Part shown: in pieces, positions 33,501 to 44,637 of the stretch
How positions within the stretch are numbered: position 1 is the first letter of the stretch
Layout: each line of letters begins with the position of its first letter
Assembly (NCBI GenBank): GCA_004565275.1
Contig: SDOX01000122.1
Span: 773 to 64,772 of the forward strand
Reading direction: 5' to 3'
Origin: Nannochloropsis salina CCMP1776
Taxonomy: Eukaryota > Sar > Eustigmatophyceae > Eustigmatales > Monodopsidaceae
Length of the DNA stretch: 64,000 nt
Position numbers and translations under genes: made by a program
Notes under the pieces: model-generated
Databases searched by the model: none
Told to the model about the DNA's origin: nothing
Seen by the model: the letters and a program-made list of their open reading frames with translations, nothing else

Positions 33501-35244
33501 ACTATTCACGGAATCGCCCAAATTTTTAATGAATCCCAGCCGTCCTTTCATACTGCGCCGCTTCCCTCATAATTTTATCATTGTCGTCAATTTCTTCCGC
33601 CGTTTGAATAATTTTGGAATCTAGACTGCGTAGTTTCAGGTTGCATCATCTCTCGGCCTTCATTCTGTATGCTTCACCGTACACCCTCTCATCTCTTCTT
33701 GTCTTTTCTCTCCCAGGGGAGGACAGTGGAGGAGAGTGCGGCGTGCCCACTCAGCTTCGCTTTCCCATGCCGGGTCCGTGGCGGGAGCTGGAAAAAGATG
33801 AACCCTGGTATGATTTCAGCACTGGTCCCGTGCATTGGGTCGTCCTGTGCATTGAAAAGGTTTGGCGCGAGGAGAAGAGGAAGGGAGGGAGGGAGGGAGG
33901 GAGGGAGGGAGGGAAGAAGGGGAAGATCAAAGGCTAGCACTGACCATAGAGCTGGACACAGGACTTCTCGCCGGGCTCGGCTCAGTTTAGTTTCATGATC
34001 GACGCGCTCTCCAACAAGGTGGGGCAGGAGCCGGATTCGCATCTCTTTTCTCTCAATACTATCGTTCTTCAGGGTTCTATTTCGCACTTACCGTCTTCAC
34101 CTTTCAGACTCCTCTCTCGTTGCTCCTCGCCACGACGACTTCCTTCCTACTAAAGAGGAGTCCGTCACTACCTCTGTCCAGTGACTCAGTCATGATCCGC
34201 CCCTCTACTTCGCCTTTCTTTTCTCTTCTTCCAGGTCAACCGCACGCTCACTCCTTGGGTCGTTGTCGCTGCCCACCGGCCTTTATATATTGACAGTGAC
34301 TGGGACGACGGCGAGGATGCTTCCTCGGACCAGGCCGTCGCCCGCCTGATGCAGCAAAGTCTGGAGGACGTGATGGTAAGGAGGGTACAAAGGTCGAGAA
34401 GAAACAGGAGACATGAGGCTCACACTCGCCGGCACTTCCCACTCTGATTTAGGTGCAATATAAAGTGGATTTGGGGCTGTACGGTCACCATCAGTGAGTA
34501 TTCTGTTTCTCTTTGGGAAGACGGTACCATGTCGCTGCACGTCTCGTCGATCCGATTTCAGGGGCAATGGTTGATCATCTACGGTCGTCTGATCTTGCTT
34601 GCCTCCGGAATGATAGCCCAAGCAGGCATACCCTCTAGAACGACGCATTTTTTCCATTATCTTCTCTACCTTCTCATGTAACGATATCCCCTCGTTTTGG
34701 TCCATTAGCTCCTATCAGCGCACCTGCCAAGTACACCGGAATAAATGTCTTGCTGCCAGCAGCGACGCGGTCTACAAGGCTCCTGTCCATGTTGTAGTGG
34801 GTATGGCGGGGCAAGGTTTGAGCCAAAATGGTGAGAGAAGAGGGGAAATGGAACGGCGTGGGATCACGGGGGAGGGACGGAGAAGCTATGGTATGTAGCG
34901 AAGCATGCCTCATTCCGAGAAAACGTATTTGAAACTTTTGTTTTCATACGTAGACGCCCTTTTATCTTGGTTCACCTTAAGAATTAATCTCGTGCCATTC
35001 CATTTCTCTGCTTTTTCTTTTGTTCGCAGTGCTCCCCGACCAGCCCTCCATCTTCGAGAAGGTAGATGACAAGCACTTTGGGCTGACGCTGATGACCGTA
35101 AATCGCACACACTTGACGATAACCTTCTTAAGCGATGCAGAAGGGGGGGGGGTCTTGGACACATTTTCATTGAGAGGAAAGGATACTGCTTCTTGGGAAA
35201 GAAAGGGGAGAGAAGGGGGGACAGAGAGTCCTGTACCAGGATGA
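30584..35244 (+). CDS. Purple acid phosphatase (plant-type, secreted)
   Basis: Sixteen exons: 30584-30742, 30869-31000, 31144-31242, 31427-31618, 31771-31812, 32077-32316, 32434-32590, 32713-32870, 33032-33190, 33333-33420, 33717-33859, 33962-34018, 34235-34375, 34453-34493, 34709-34830, 35030-35244; 714 residues with all phases closing. The ATG at 30584 starts a signal peptide (ALRVLFLLMSLPVTNA); an in-frame ATG lies at 30467. The N-terminal fibronectin-like region contains SFRLLNLRDSYTFALMRG and IGYHDPGALHTGVM. All five dinuclear-metal motifs are present: FGDMG (Asp377), GDLSY (Asp423, Tyr426), GNHE (Asn456), VVAAHRP (His556) and GHHHSYQRTC (His601, His603). DSGGECGVP is also present. It should hydrolyse phosphomonoesters in the secretory route or outside the cell. 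Exon 1's 3' end is the least certain junction. Motif IV reads AHRP where GHRP is usual. Confidence 0.93.
33882..33916 (+). repeat. (GGGA)n tract in a phosphatase intron
   Basis: Seven or so GGGA units just downstream of the donor of intron 11 of the phosphatase gene. Similar tracts occur beside donors in RCE1, OTUD6 and ABCC. Confidence 0.85.
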
Positions 35245-35922
35245 GGAAGGATGATGTGAATGATTTCGGAGGCAGCGGGTCTTACGGCAATGTCCACGGA
35301 GGCATTGTAAAGGGACGAAATGTACTGAGAAGGATGTCGAGAAGTGTGAATACCAAAAGTGATTTCAATTGACATTAAAGGATTTTCCGACAGCTTCTTA
35401 TTGCAGAGGGGACAGCAACGAGGAAGCCCTGATTTGGAGGCAAGACATTTACTTTAACGCGCACTGTCACTTTCTTCCAAGCGATCAAAGCATAGGCTTT
35501 GAAACTTTCGCTTTCGTGCGGTTTTCCTGAAAATTGGATCAAAATACATCTCCAGTGCTGTCTTGGACATACCATTTATCCCCTTTTCATGTTCTTACAC
35601 ATGTAGTACGTAAATACTGTATTTCAAGTATGTCAAAGTTGTGATACAGTACGCAATTCCAAGCCACAAACCCCGAATTCCAAGTGCAGATTATATAAAA
35701 AGTTTGCTACCTCTTTGTCGTTCTGCTCTCCAGGCCTTTTGAATCCACAGAGAGTGACCTCATGACGGTACAATAAGAGTGCGCCCCGCCCAATTCTTCA
35801 ATTTTTTTTAATCACATTCATATTCATAATCACATGTAATGAGAGACTCCTTTCAACACATCATGGCACTACTCCATGTCAAGCGGCAACATGGCCAAAA
35901 TAAAGATTAAGACGACAACGCC
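35245..35922. other. Tail-to-tail spacer
   Basis: About 680 bases between the convergent phosphatase (+) and the Cys/His-rich gene (-), presumably both 3' untranslated regions. A+T-rich, with no other feature seen. Confidence 0.5.
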
Positions 35923-37801
35923 TTACGCAACGCTGCAGCAGACAACCACTGTCTCCTTGCATGAGCACTGGGCTGTTTGGAATATTCCTGTGTCGAAATG
36001 GTGGTGGCAATATCGGCAATGCTGCACGACAATAAAAAGCAAATAAGAAAGGGTAGAAACAGGTAGAAACAGGTAGAAACAGGAAGCAAGAGCACACTTA
36101 GGATAGCGGTTTGGAGGAAAGTCGCAGTAAAAGACTACATTATAGGGGCTCCGAAGTGATGTTCCCTTTTTCCTGCTCCCTCCCTCCATAGCCTACTGAT
36201 TCTCCTACCGCGTTGGTTGCGTTTCGTGTGCAGATACCCAAGCCTCCACAATCCTTGCAATGATGATGGAACTGCCAGAAAAAAGGAGGATGCAGGTTGA
36301 GATTATGGGAAGCACATCAAGGGTAATCAATTTAAATATAGATACATTGATGCGAAGCTGTTGGGTTGGGCTCCGTGATTTTCTGTTTGTCATCTGCATT
36401 GATTTATTGAGTGTGCTTGTATCCAGATCAAAATGGCTTATCATATCGAATATCAAGATTCCAGTTCTCTCCATACTCTTCATTTACTTTCGTTTCTTCT
36501 TGTCTTCTAGCTTTTACCTTTCCTGTGTCCTTCTCAGGCCGGCCCTCGCACAGGCGCGTCACATACATCCTCTCCTCGCAGACTGAGCAGACCACCACGG
36601 CACCCTGAAAGCGGCGGGAAGAAGGAGTGAGGAAAAGACAGATTGGTACAGTCACGGATTTTTAAAAGGGGTTGACCCAAAGCCTTAATCTATCAAATTA
36701 ATTATCGCTAATACTTCGTCTTGCTTTGTCCTTATTTGGCGTTTCCCCCCCCAAGATTCCCCTCCTTATTTGACAACTACCCGTCCGATCAAGTTCTTGA
36801 GTTGAGAAGGCCACATCTCGTTGTGCGACTAATGCATCGAAAGCAAATCGTGAATTCGTACCTTTGCCTTGTGAAGAATGTGGTCAGCTCCATTGTCGGG
36901 TTGATCCAATAGCATTCTCACTGTTGCTGCTTGCGATTCGCGGCACTTAAAGTGTAATTATGAATAATAGAAGTAGAAAAAGGTTTTAGAAGACCAACCA
37001 ATAAAATGTGAAAATAGAGCAAATCAAACTTGCGCCAATATCCTCTTTTACCTTCTTATTGATGCATTTCCCCCGCCAAATGACGCGCTCAAGATCCTCA
37101 ACCTGCAGAAAGAGGAAACCAGAAGCGTCAGACAGTGGGATCTCAGCAAAAGACCTCCAAGTACCCCTCTCACTCACTTACCCGGCCTTTGAAATTGTAA
37201 AATCCCTTTGCGAGGCCTGTAAATATCGTTGGTGCTCGACAACATCACGACGAGAATGCCGCCATCCCTTGTACCCCTCCCTCGTCCTGCTCTTGCGTAT
37301 CAAGTTGGATCTTATTTCCCCTAGCCCTTTTTACATCGTTTCTCAACGTACCTGCGCGGAGGCAATAGCTCTTCTCCTCAGGATTCATGACCCCAGCCAG
37401 CATTAATTGCCTGTTCACACTGTCAAGGGGGAATATTAAGGTCGTTGTTGACGCCGTTTTCCGTTCCTCTTCTCGCTTCTACGGCTCATCCATTTATTGA
37501 CTTGAGATACTATCACCGGCTTTCTACGGCTCGTTGATCTCCATCAATGTGATTCATATGAGGAGACTCACCGATCCTCGGCTGTCCTGGAGGTCTCGAT
37601 ATTCTTGCTCTTCCTGACACTCTCATAGTCAGGAATCGACGTCAGGGCTACCCCAATTACTTGGCCTTCGGTCGTTTTAAAGTCCCCCTTTTGGGAAATG
37701 TTCATTCGTCGATGACCCGATAGAAGATACAGAAAGCTGTAATAATGTGGTGTGGACGCTGTGCAAATCAGCCGGAAGGGATAGAACGTGAATTCATCCA
37801 A
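35923..37801 (-). CDS. Cys/His-rich putative zinc-binding protein, multi-exon
   Basis: Inferred exons, high to low: 37801 or 37705-37572, 37419-37352, 37216-37182, 37102-37052, about 36920-36862, 36604-36518, 36271-36209 and 36021-35923. The first exon contains TFYPFRLICTASTPHYYSFL; the ATG at 37705 (MNISQKGDFK) is the best visible start, but the upstream open stretch looks coding, so an earlier exon may exist. The middle reads GLAKGFYNFKGR|VEDLERVIWRGKCINKK. The last three exons encode closely spaced Cys/His: VCSVCEERM, FHHHCKDCGGLGIC, HCRYCHHHF and CSCKETVVVCC, suggesting two or more zinc sites. I do not recognise the family. One junction (37052 to about 36920) has no clean phase match, so a small exon or different splice site is missed there. 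The other junctions agree in phase. Confidence 0.5.
36051..36083. repeat. Short 10-bp tandem repeat in an intron
   Basis: Three to four copies of AGGTAGAAAC inside the last intron of the minus-strand Cys/His-rich gene. Confidence 0.8.
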
Positions 37802-38889
37802 GCTTGCGGAATTAGGTCCATATAATATGGGCTTTTAACGCAATCGACATTTTTCCTGCTACAGCTCATTCTGCACGTATATTACTTGGCCAGACTTTAA
37901 ATTTACATAGTTTCTTGTCTCTATTACTGTTTTTTGAAAAATATCAAATAATGGTTTAGTATAAGTGCCAAGGTGGGTGATGCAAATCCCCGCGGTCGTT
38001 TCTGCAGACACTTGGGCCGCCCGGATTAAAACTCAATTTTCTTGTCTCCACAGATAAAGCACACCCAAACTTTACAAATCCCTTCTGCAAATTATACAAG
38101 AAATTGTGCCGTATCAGAAAAGAAAGTCAGCGTTTGACAGTCTAGAGCCGTGACACCTTAGAGGAGGCTAAACGACTTCAACGGAATTCGAAGACTTTTT
38201 CTGCAATTAAATGAACACGAATTTCTGTCATTACACAATTGAAAACAAAATTTTGCTTCCATTGCGCCTTTTAGAGGATATGCGGCCTGCCATCGTGTTT
38301 AACTAAGGTTCCAAGGCGCTGTCAGGAAATGTTTTCCGACGCTGACCCGGATGTACGGCGTCAGCGAGGTACGATTGAGACCGGCCTTGAAGGGGGGCAA
38401 GCGACGAAATAAACAAAAAAAATTCCTCTCAGGGGCAGCGATCCCTCCGAGGGCACGATTGCACACGACGTAGAGGCATTTCGTCCATTTGAAAAATTTC
38501 CCAAAATTATTTCGGGGTCGGAAGTGGCTCGGAATGGTTTCGACAGGGGAATGCATTAGTCGTGAAATCATAGTACGTCATTACGCCAATGAACCACAAG
38601 TCGATGGTGGGGATCTCCAGGCCATTATGTGATACCATGCGTAGTCAAAAGTACAAAAAAGGTGCTTATCTGGTAAGAAAGCTCGAATTGAACCCTTTTT
38701 TCCTACTTGCACCAATTACTCGAAATGCAGTATGGAAAATCAAGACAATATGGAGAAATTTAATGTAGCTTCTCTCTGAACTAGTCTCCATGCTTGCTTT
38801 AATTCCTTTTATAAATTCCGTCTGCCAAACACGGAGTCGTTTTCTTGGGTTGTCATTTCCCCTTAATGACCTCTCCTGTCCCTTCGCAT
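37802..38889. other. Intergenic stretch without a supported gene
   Basis: About 1.1 kb, A+T-rich, between two minus-strand genes. A 90-codon minus-strand frame (38571-38299) has no splice or family support. A missing 5' exon of the Cys/His-rich gene could lie here. No repeats seen. Confidence 0.45.
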
Positions 38890-41800
38890 CTACTTAATCG
38901 AGCCCCCACCCCCTCCTCGCGCTCCCCCCCCACCTCCTCCCATCCCTTGGCCCATCATTGGTGGCGGCAGCATGCCCGTCAAAGAGGGGGAGGTAGTTGC
39001 CACGGCACCTCCTTGGACGACGGACGCAGCTGAAGGGAAAAAGAACGGGGGAAAGAGGAAAGGAGGAAAAATGGATCAAGATTCGGCATTGTGAAGTTTC
39101 GGATACAAGAAAATGGATTCAAACAGGCATGTGAGGGGGATTGAAAAACGCAAAAACGCTAAATCATCCGGATGTAAATTGCCAGTTTCTAAGTTTGTCT
39201 AACAATACATCCGTCCTCCCTCCTTTTCTCGGTTCCTACTCTCTCCTTACCAGTCAGGGGCAAAGGTGCCCCTCCCCCCGCTGGAAATTGCATTCTGACG
39301 TCCTCCTCGCTCAACAGACCTGATTGGATTCACAAAAGGAGAAGAGTGGGAGGTTATACCGTGGGTTTGGGAGAATAGAGGACGATATAACGGAGGACAA
39401 GGGTGCTTATTCCTCCTCCCTCCCTCCTTCCGTCCCTGCCTCGCTCCCCCGTTTCCCTTTTTTCCCTGCGGCGTACCTGAAGTAATGGCAGAAATATTCG
39501 CAGGGGTGGTCTGAGGGAAGGAACGCTTCGTCCTGGAGGTAGGAGGGGGGGAAAGGAAGTGGGGGAAAGGGAGGGTCGCCCCAAGAAAGTGTTAGGATCC
39601 TCGACATTGAGCCCAAAATGCCTCAATCAACGCCGAAGACATCACTCTGGTGGGAAGACAAGGCAAAGGAGGATTTGGAGAGGGGAGGGCCGGGGGAACA
39701 GGGCGGGAGGTACCAGTTATTGATGTCGAAGTAGAAATACTCTCCCTTCTCCAACTTCACCCACAGCTTCATTTCCTTGTGGAAGCGCCATTCCCTCCGG
39801 TACAATTCCTCCGCAGCGTACGCCTAGGGGTAGGCATAGGAGGTAGGAAAGGAGAGGGGGCGATAGTCAGGGTAGGAGAGAGAGAGAAGATTGTAAAACC
39901 TTGAAAGAAGGGTCTGTCCACCGATCTCGCCGGGACCCTTCCTGGCTTTCGCCCCCCCCTTCCCCCTTCCATTCCATCCTTGTGGCACGTCTTTGCTTTT
40001 CTCTCTCTCTTTCTTTTCCTTCTTCCCTCTTCCCCTTCCCTCTTCCATTCCATCCTTACGACACGTCTCTCCTGTTCTCTCTCTCTCTCTTTTCCTTCTT
40101 CCCTCTTCCCCTTCCCCCTTCCATTCCATCCTTGTGGCACTTCTCTGCTTTTCTCTCTTTTCCTTCTTCCCTCTTGCCTCCTCCCCATGCTCCTTCTCTT
40201 CCTAACCTGCAGCGCATCCTTCGGTAAGGCATAGAAGATGTAAAACAGAGTCTCTTGCGCAAATTTGCCAAAGTGGGCGAGCTTAAGGGCTAGTCGAAGG
40301 GGGGAAAGAAGGGGCGGAGGGAGGGAGGGAGGTCAGGGCACAGGGAACAGCATTGCGTAGGCGAGACAAACATGCTGACAGAGAAAAGAGGTGGGAGAGA
40401 AAGGAAGGGCGGGAGGGAGGGAGGAGTGACTGCTAATAATAAAGGGCTGAGGTGGTAGTACATTGCTTCTGCAGATTGTAGCAGGGGGGTAGGAAGAACT
40501 TGGGCTCCCTCGTGGTGGGTGTCTCCGCCCAGGGAGAGGCGAAGGTGGCATACAGGGCCTCCGTGGCGTTCAGGTTGAGCCCCAGGGTGGTCAGGTCGCT
40601 CCCTGCACAAAGGCGGGAGGAGGGAGGGAGGGAGGGAGGGAGGGTGAGAGGGCCGTGGAGACGGGCTTCAAGGGGTGCGGCAAAGAAAGAGTTCAAAGGC
40701 GGGAGGAGGGAGGGAGGGAGGGAGGGAGGGAGGGTGAGAGGGCCGTGGAGACGGGCTTCGAAAGGGGGTGCGGGCAAAGAAAGAGTTCACGAGCGGAAGG
40801 AGAACAGGAAGGAGGAGGCGGGAATGGGAGGGAGGGAGGAAGGGAGGGTGGGAGGGGGGAGGGTAGGCACCTAAGGCCAGGGTGTTGAGATCCGGATCTG
40901 TCATGCGAATGACGGAGAGGAGGCCGAGAAGACCATAGGCCTCTCCGCCCCTTGATTTCTGCTGCTGGAGGGGATATGATGGAGAGGGAAAGAAAATCAA
41001 AAAAGAGCGGGTGAGAGCGATCGGCAATAAAAGAGGGGAGTAAAAAAGAGGGACCATGCAAGGAGTCGAGAACTGACCTGCTGCGGCAACGTGGAGGGTT
41101 TGACGCCCTCAATAAGGGGAGGGGGAGCTAGAGAGGACCCAAGGAGGGAGGGAGGGAGGGAGGGAGGGAGGGAGAGAGGGAGGGACCGCGTGAGTGCGCT
41201 TGGATTCGACATGTCCAAAAGCCACAGGCACCGATTACGATGGGTTGTGTACGATAGCCATCCACGGTCCAGGTGCATCCATCATCCCTTCCCTCTCCCT
41301 CCTAGCCCTAACCCTATCCCTAACCCTAACCCTAATCCTAACCCTAACCCTAGACGACTCCCCCCTCTGCCCCTTCTTATTTCTCGCCCCCAGCATACGG
41401 CCAATACGCGCCCCCTGACCCCCCACCTGACGACGGCTGTTGCTGTTGTTGTTGCTGTTGCTGAGGTTGTTGTTGTTGTTGCTGCTGTGGTTGTTGCTGT
41501 TGTTGTTGTTGCTGCTGTGGTTGTTGTGGTGGTTGTTGCTGCCGTGGGACCTGCTGCACCTGTCCCCCTCCTCCTCCAGCACCTCCCTCCCGCCCTCCTC
41601 CTCCTTCGCTTCCAGGTAGGGCCGGAAAATCTTCCTGTTGGATGGCAAAGGCACCTTGGCAAGTACATGAGGAAGGAGGGAGGGAGGGAGCGGAGGAGAT
41701 CAAAGAAAGGAGACAGGAAGCAGTGAACATGACGCGACCCGCCTCTCCAACCTCCCTTTCCCGCCGTTCAACCCCTTTTCCCCTGACTTCCCTTGCCCTC

Positions 41801-42901
41801 CTTCCCTCCTTTATTTGGCCAGTACCTCCCGGGGCTCCCGCGATGGTCCCTGGAATATCGCCCGGCCCCATCCCGCCCTCCCCCGCCGCGGCCCCGACGA
41901 GCCGGCTGTACTTGGGCTGAGGGCCTCCTCCGTACTGGATGCTCTGATGGAAGGGACGGAAGCCAAGGCAGGGAGCGAAGGTTAAGCGCATGAGGGGGAG
42001 AACGGTGTGGACTCTCAGAAAGGAACCTCCTTCCCTCCTTCCCTCCCTCCCCCCCTCTCTCCCTCCCTCTCTCCCTTCCTCCCGCCCCCCCTCGCTCCCT
42101 CCCTCTCTCCCTCCCTCCCGCCCCCCCTCGCTCCCTCACTACGGAACCCACCTCCTCCTGCAAAGACATTTGACCCATGCGTTGCTGCATGTTGGCCATC
42201 GCGGTCCCCCCTCCTCCTCCCCCGCCCATCCCGCCCCCCGGCGCCAAGGCTGGGAACTCGCTTAAATCAAAGGTCAAGGGTCCCGCCGGTGCGTTCCTCG
42301 GAGGCCCATATGATGGGTTACCCAACGCTTGCTGCGGGCGACGCATTTCAGTGTGCGATGATGGTGGCGGGGATTGATGTCCGGTGCGAGGAGAGGAAAT
42401 GGAACGGAGAGAGGGAGAGAAGGGGGGAAGCAAAGGGGGGGGAGGTATGAGAAACATCATGTGCGGGATGACCTCTTGCCTCAAGGCCTTCTTCCTTCCT
42501 CCATCCCACTCGTACCAAGCTGGACATTCGCCCCTTCGTCCCTCCGAATTGCTGGTTTCCTCCTACCCCTCCTCCTTGTCCCCCGCCTCCGTTCTGATGT
42601 GTTGAGGGTGCTCCGACATAACCCAATCCCCCTATGATTCCTCCTCCTCCTCCTCCGCCGGGGAAGCCTACCGAGGCATTCTCTGCATGTGGCAGTGCAT
42701 GATATCCCATGAAGAAAGATGAGCAAGAGAGGAAGAGGGAAAGAAAGAGGACATCTTCTCATGCGAGGTACTCACCAGCCCGACCCCCCGGCCCCGCGCG
42801 AAATGAGGTCGACTTCTCCACGCTTCTTTTGCTTGATCCTCGGCCGGAAGGCTTTGGCCAAGGTATGGAATAGAAGTGTGTCGACTTAAAAAGTTGAATT
42901 C
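38890..42901 (-). CDS. NOT2: CCR4-NOT complex subunit NOT2 (CNOT2), 5' exon unresolved
   Basis: Exons, high to low: 42901-42772, 42682-42516, 42331-42152, 41943-41826, 41654-41427, 41127-41078, 40964-40871, 40602-40462, 40289-40207, 39823-39714, 39532-39477, 39319-39251 and 39029-38890; phases agree throughout, about 521 residues plus a missing first exon with the ATG. Gly-rich N-terminal exons carry two copies of the NOT2 motif (FDLSEFPALAPG and AIQQEDFPALPG), the second followed by a polyglutamine tract. Then come GLLGLLSVIRMTDPDLNTL, LGLNLNATEALYATFASPWA and the NOT-box (LKLAHFGKFAQETLFYIFY … LYRREWRFHKEMKLWV … YFYFDINNW), which binds NOT1 and pairs with NOT3/5. A Gly-rich tail ends the protein. 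It is a scaffold for mRNA deadenylation and transcription control. Unusual: telomere-like repeats and a minisatellite inside its introns. Confidence 0.9.
40609..40790. repeat. Intronic minisatellite, two units of about 86-90 bp
   Basis: Two consecutive units, each composed of AAAGGCGGGAGG, a (GGGA)n run, GTGAGAGGGCCGTGGAGACG and GCAAAGAAAGAGTTC. They sit in the NOT2 intron just upstream (on the minus strand) of the exon starting at 40602; the unit length differs by the number of GGGA steps. Confidence 0.9.
41304..41353. repeat. Interstitial telomeric tract in a NOT2 intron
   Basis: About eight CCCTAA-type units with three single-base variants (CCCTAG, CCCTAT, TCCTAA), in the same orientation as the chromosome end at base 1. 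It lies in the NOT2 intron 41426-41128. On the transcript it reads (UUAGGG)n and could form a G-quadruplex. Confidence 0.95.
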
Positions 42902-44637
42902 CTGTACGTACGAATTGTGAGTGGGGAAAGCCACGAGTTCAGGAAAAGGAAGATTTCATCACCCTCTCAGCACGACGCAAGCACCTTCTCTTCGCGAGTC
43001 GAAGAGCTATCTTCGCGACTTTACACTCCTGACTTTACTAAACCATCACAACTTCGTCGATCAACCAGTATGAAGCTCCTCTCAAGCGTTCCCGCAGGAA
43101 TTTCGACCGTTTGAACGGCCACGAGTTGTGTTTTCCCGTCCTTCATTATTTCTGTCATCTCATGCTTCCCGTCGCCTCGGCCGCGCGTTCCTCTACCATG
43201 CAAGAAGCACGCTCTGGGGAGACATTAACAACACCAGCTTTAAAAACACTTTAATCAAGTCTTATACAATATCATGTGATGTACTAGGTGGAGATGTTGC
43301 CAGAGATGTAGGCCATCTTGGCTTAGAAATGAGAAAAGTCTTGGGCTTTCCGCTACAGGAAGATTATCCGGGTATCTTGTCTGAGGAGTCGAATAGAAGA
43401 AAGATGCGCCCCTCACAAAGTTAAGTAGTGGTTAAAGTGTTTAAAGCCTTTTTGTTGATTTCTTCTATCAAAAGAAACAGCTGTTCCATTTAGATTTTTT
43501 ATTTATTTTTCTGAATGACCATGAGGCCCCGTCTTCACTTCGCCCCCTCCATACAGGGAACATCACATGTCAAATATCACAACATGCGATGCAATTGTTG
43601 CTGTGCACATCGCATTTTTCCATACTGATGAGCTCTTGTTCTTCAAACTTACTGAAGCGTCACTGCAGCTGCTTTTGTAAGGAGGAAAGCACATATTATA
43701 CTGCCTTCCTCGCAATCCACTTTCTGCTGCTCCCTCATAAATATTCCCAGCATCGTCTCTACAAGCTTCCGCATTCCGTTGTTCTTTCCTCATCCTATCA
43801 TTCTTCTTAATAGTAAACCCATCCTTCTGCCCTTCCTCTTTTTTCCGCTCTCTGCGTTGTGTTCCAAAGTTTCTGCGGCCGCCTTTTTCGCGGAACGAAC
43901 ACTATTCCTTCATACAGCCAAAATTTTCCCGTCTCCCATCCTATTTAGTTCTTTTCCTGACCGATCATGCATCTCACTATGGCAGTTCACTCCCTTCTGC
44001 CGGTATTTTCCTGTTCAAATAGATTGTACGCAATGTAACTCAAGGCGAGGCTCCGCAGTGCGACGCAGGTCAAAACTTTAATTGTCCACATGATCGTTGT
44101 TTGTGATGCTTGTCAAATATTTACACATACATTTACCAGCAATAGCGCTCTGTTCGACAATTGAGCTTCAAAAGTGGGAGGGAAATGAAGGAAACTTAAA
44201 AAGTGCTTGCTGCTGTGACGAAGCTTGCTAGTCGCCCTTTCAAGCTGCTCATAAACCTCCAGGATAATTTAACTTGCAAGCGATTATATTTGTTAACTTT
44301 TTCAAAATCACAATCGGGGATCAACAATTTGGTAGTTTGCGATTCGTGTTTTCTGAACAAATATTTTTGGTTCGTGGACCGTAGCCTACGTTCCCTCTCG
44401 CCGTGCGCCCTTCAAGAAGTTCTCATCAGCCTCCCCTCCTTCGTACCCATTACCACCTGCCAAGCGTTTACGAGTGTGATGCTTGGTAAGACAAAGATAT
44501 CGAGAATGTTAAAAATGAATTTTACTTTCATGAACTATAGTTTTTGAAACACCCAAATATCTCTTGCATAATATGAAAATTGTGATTTACGTGCAACAAC
44601 CAGTGATGGGCCGTTCCTTCCCCCTGACTCCCTCTAG
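42902..44637. other. Divergent intergenic stretch with weak coding hints
   Basis: About 1.7 kb between NOT2 (-) and the homeodomain-like gene (+). The missing first exon of NOT2 should be in its left part. A plus-strand frame ending at 43424 (pieces such as SYTISCDVLGGDVARDVG) looks somewhat protein-like but has no ATG or splice support. A plus-strand frame up to a GTAAGA donor near 44487 could be an upstream exon of the homeodomain-like gene. Confidence 0.4.

Noticed and set aside
38299-38571. Minus-strand 90-codon frame upstream of NOT2's end
   Set aside because: No splice sites that join it to a gene, and the composition is ordinary for chance frames in this A+T-rich spacer.
40609-40790. 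Could the regular repeats be a CRISPR-like array
   Set aside because: Only two units, no unique spacers, eukaryotic intron context; it is a minisatellite built on GGGA.
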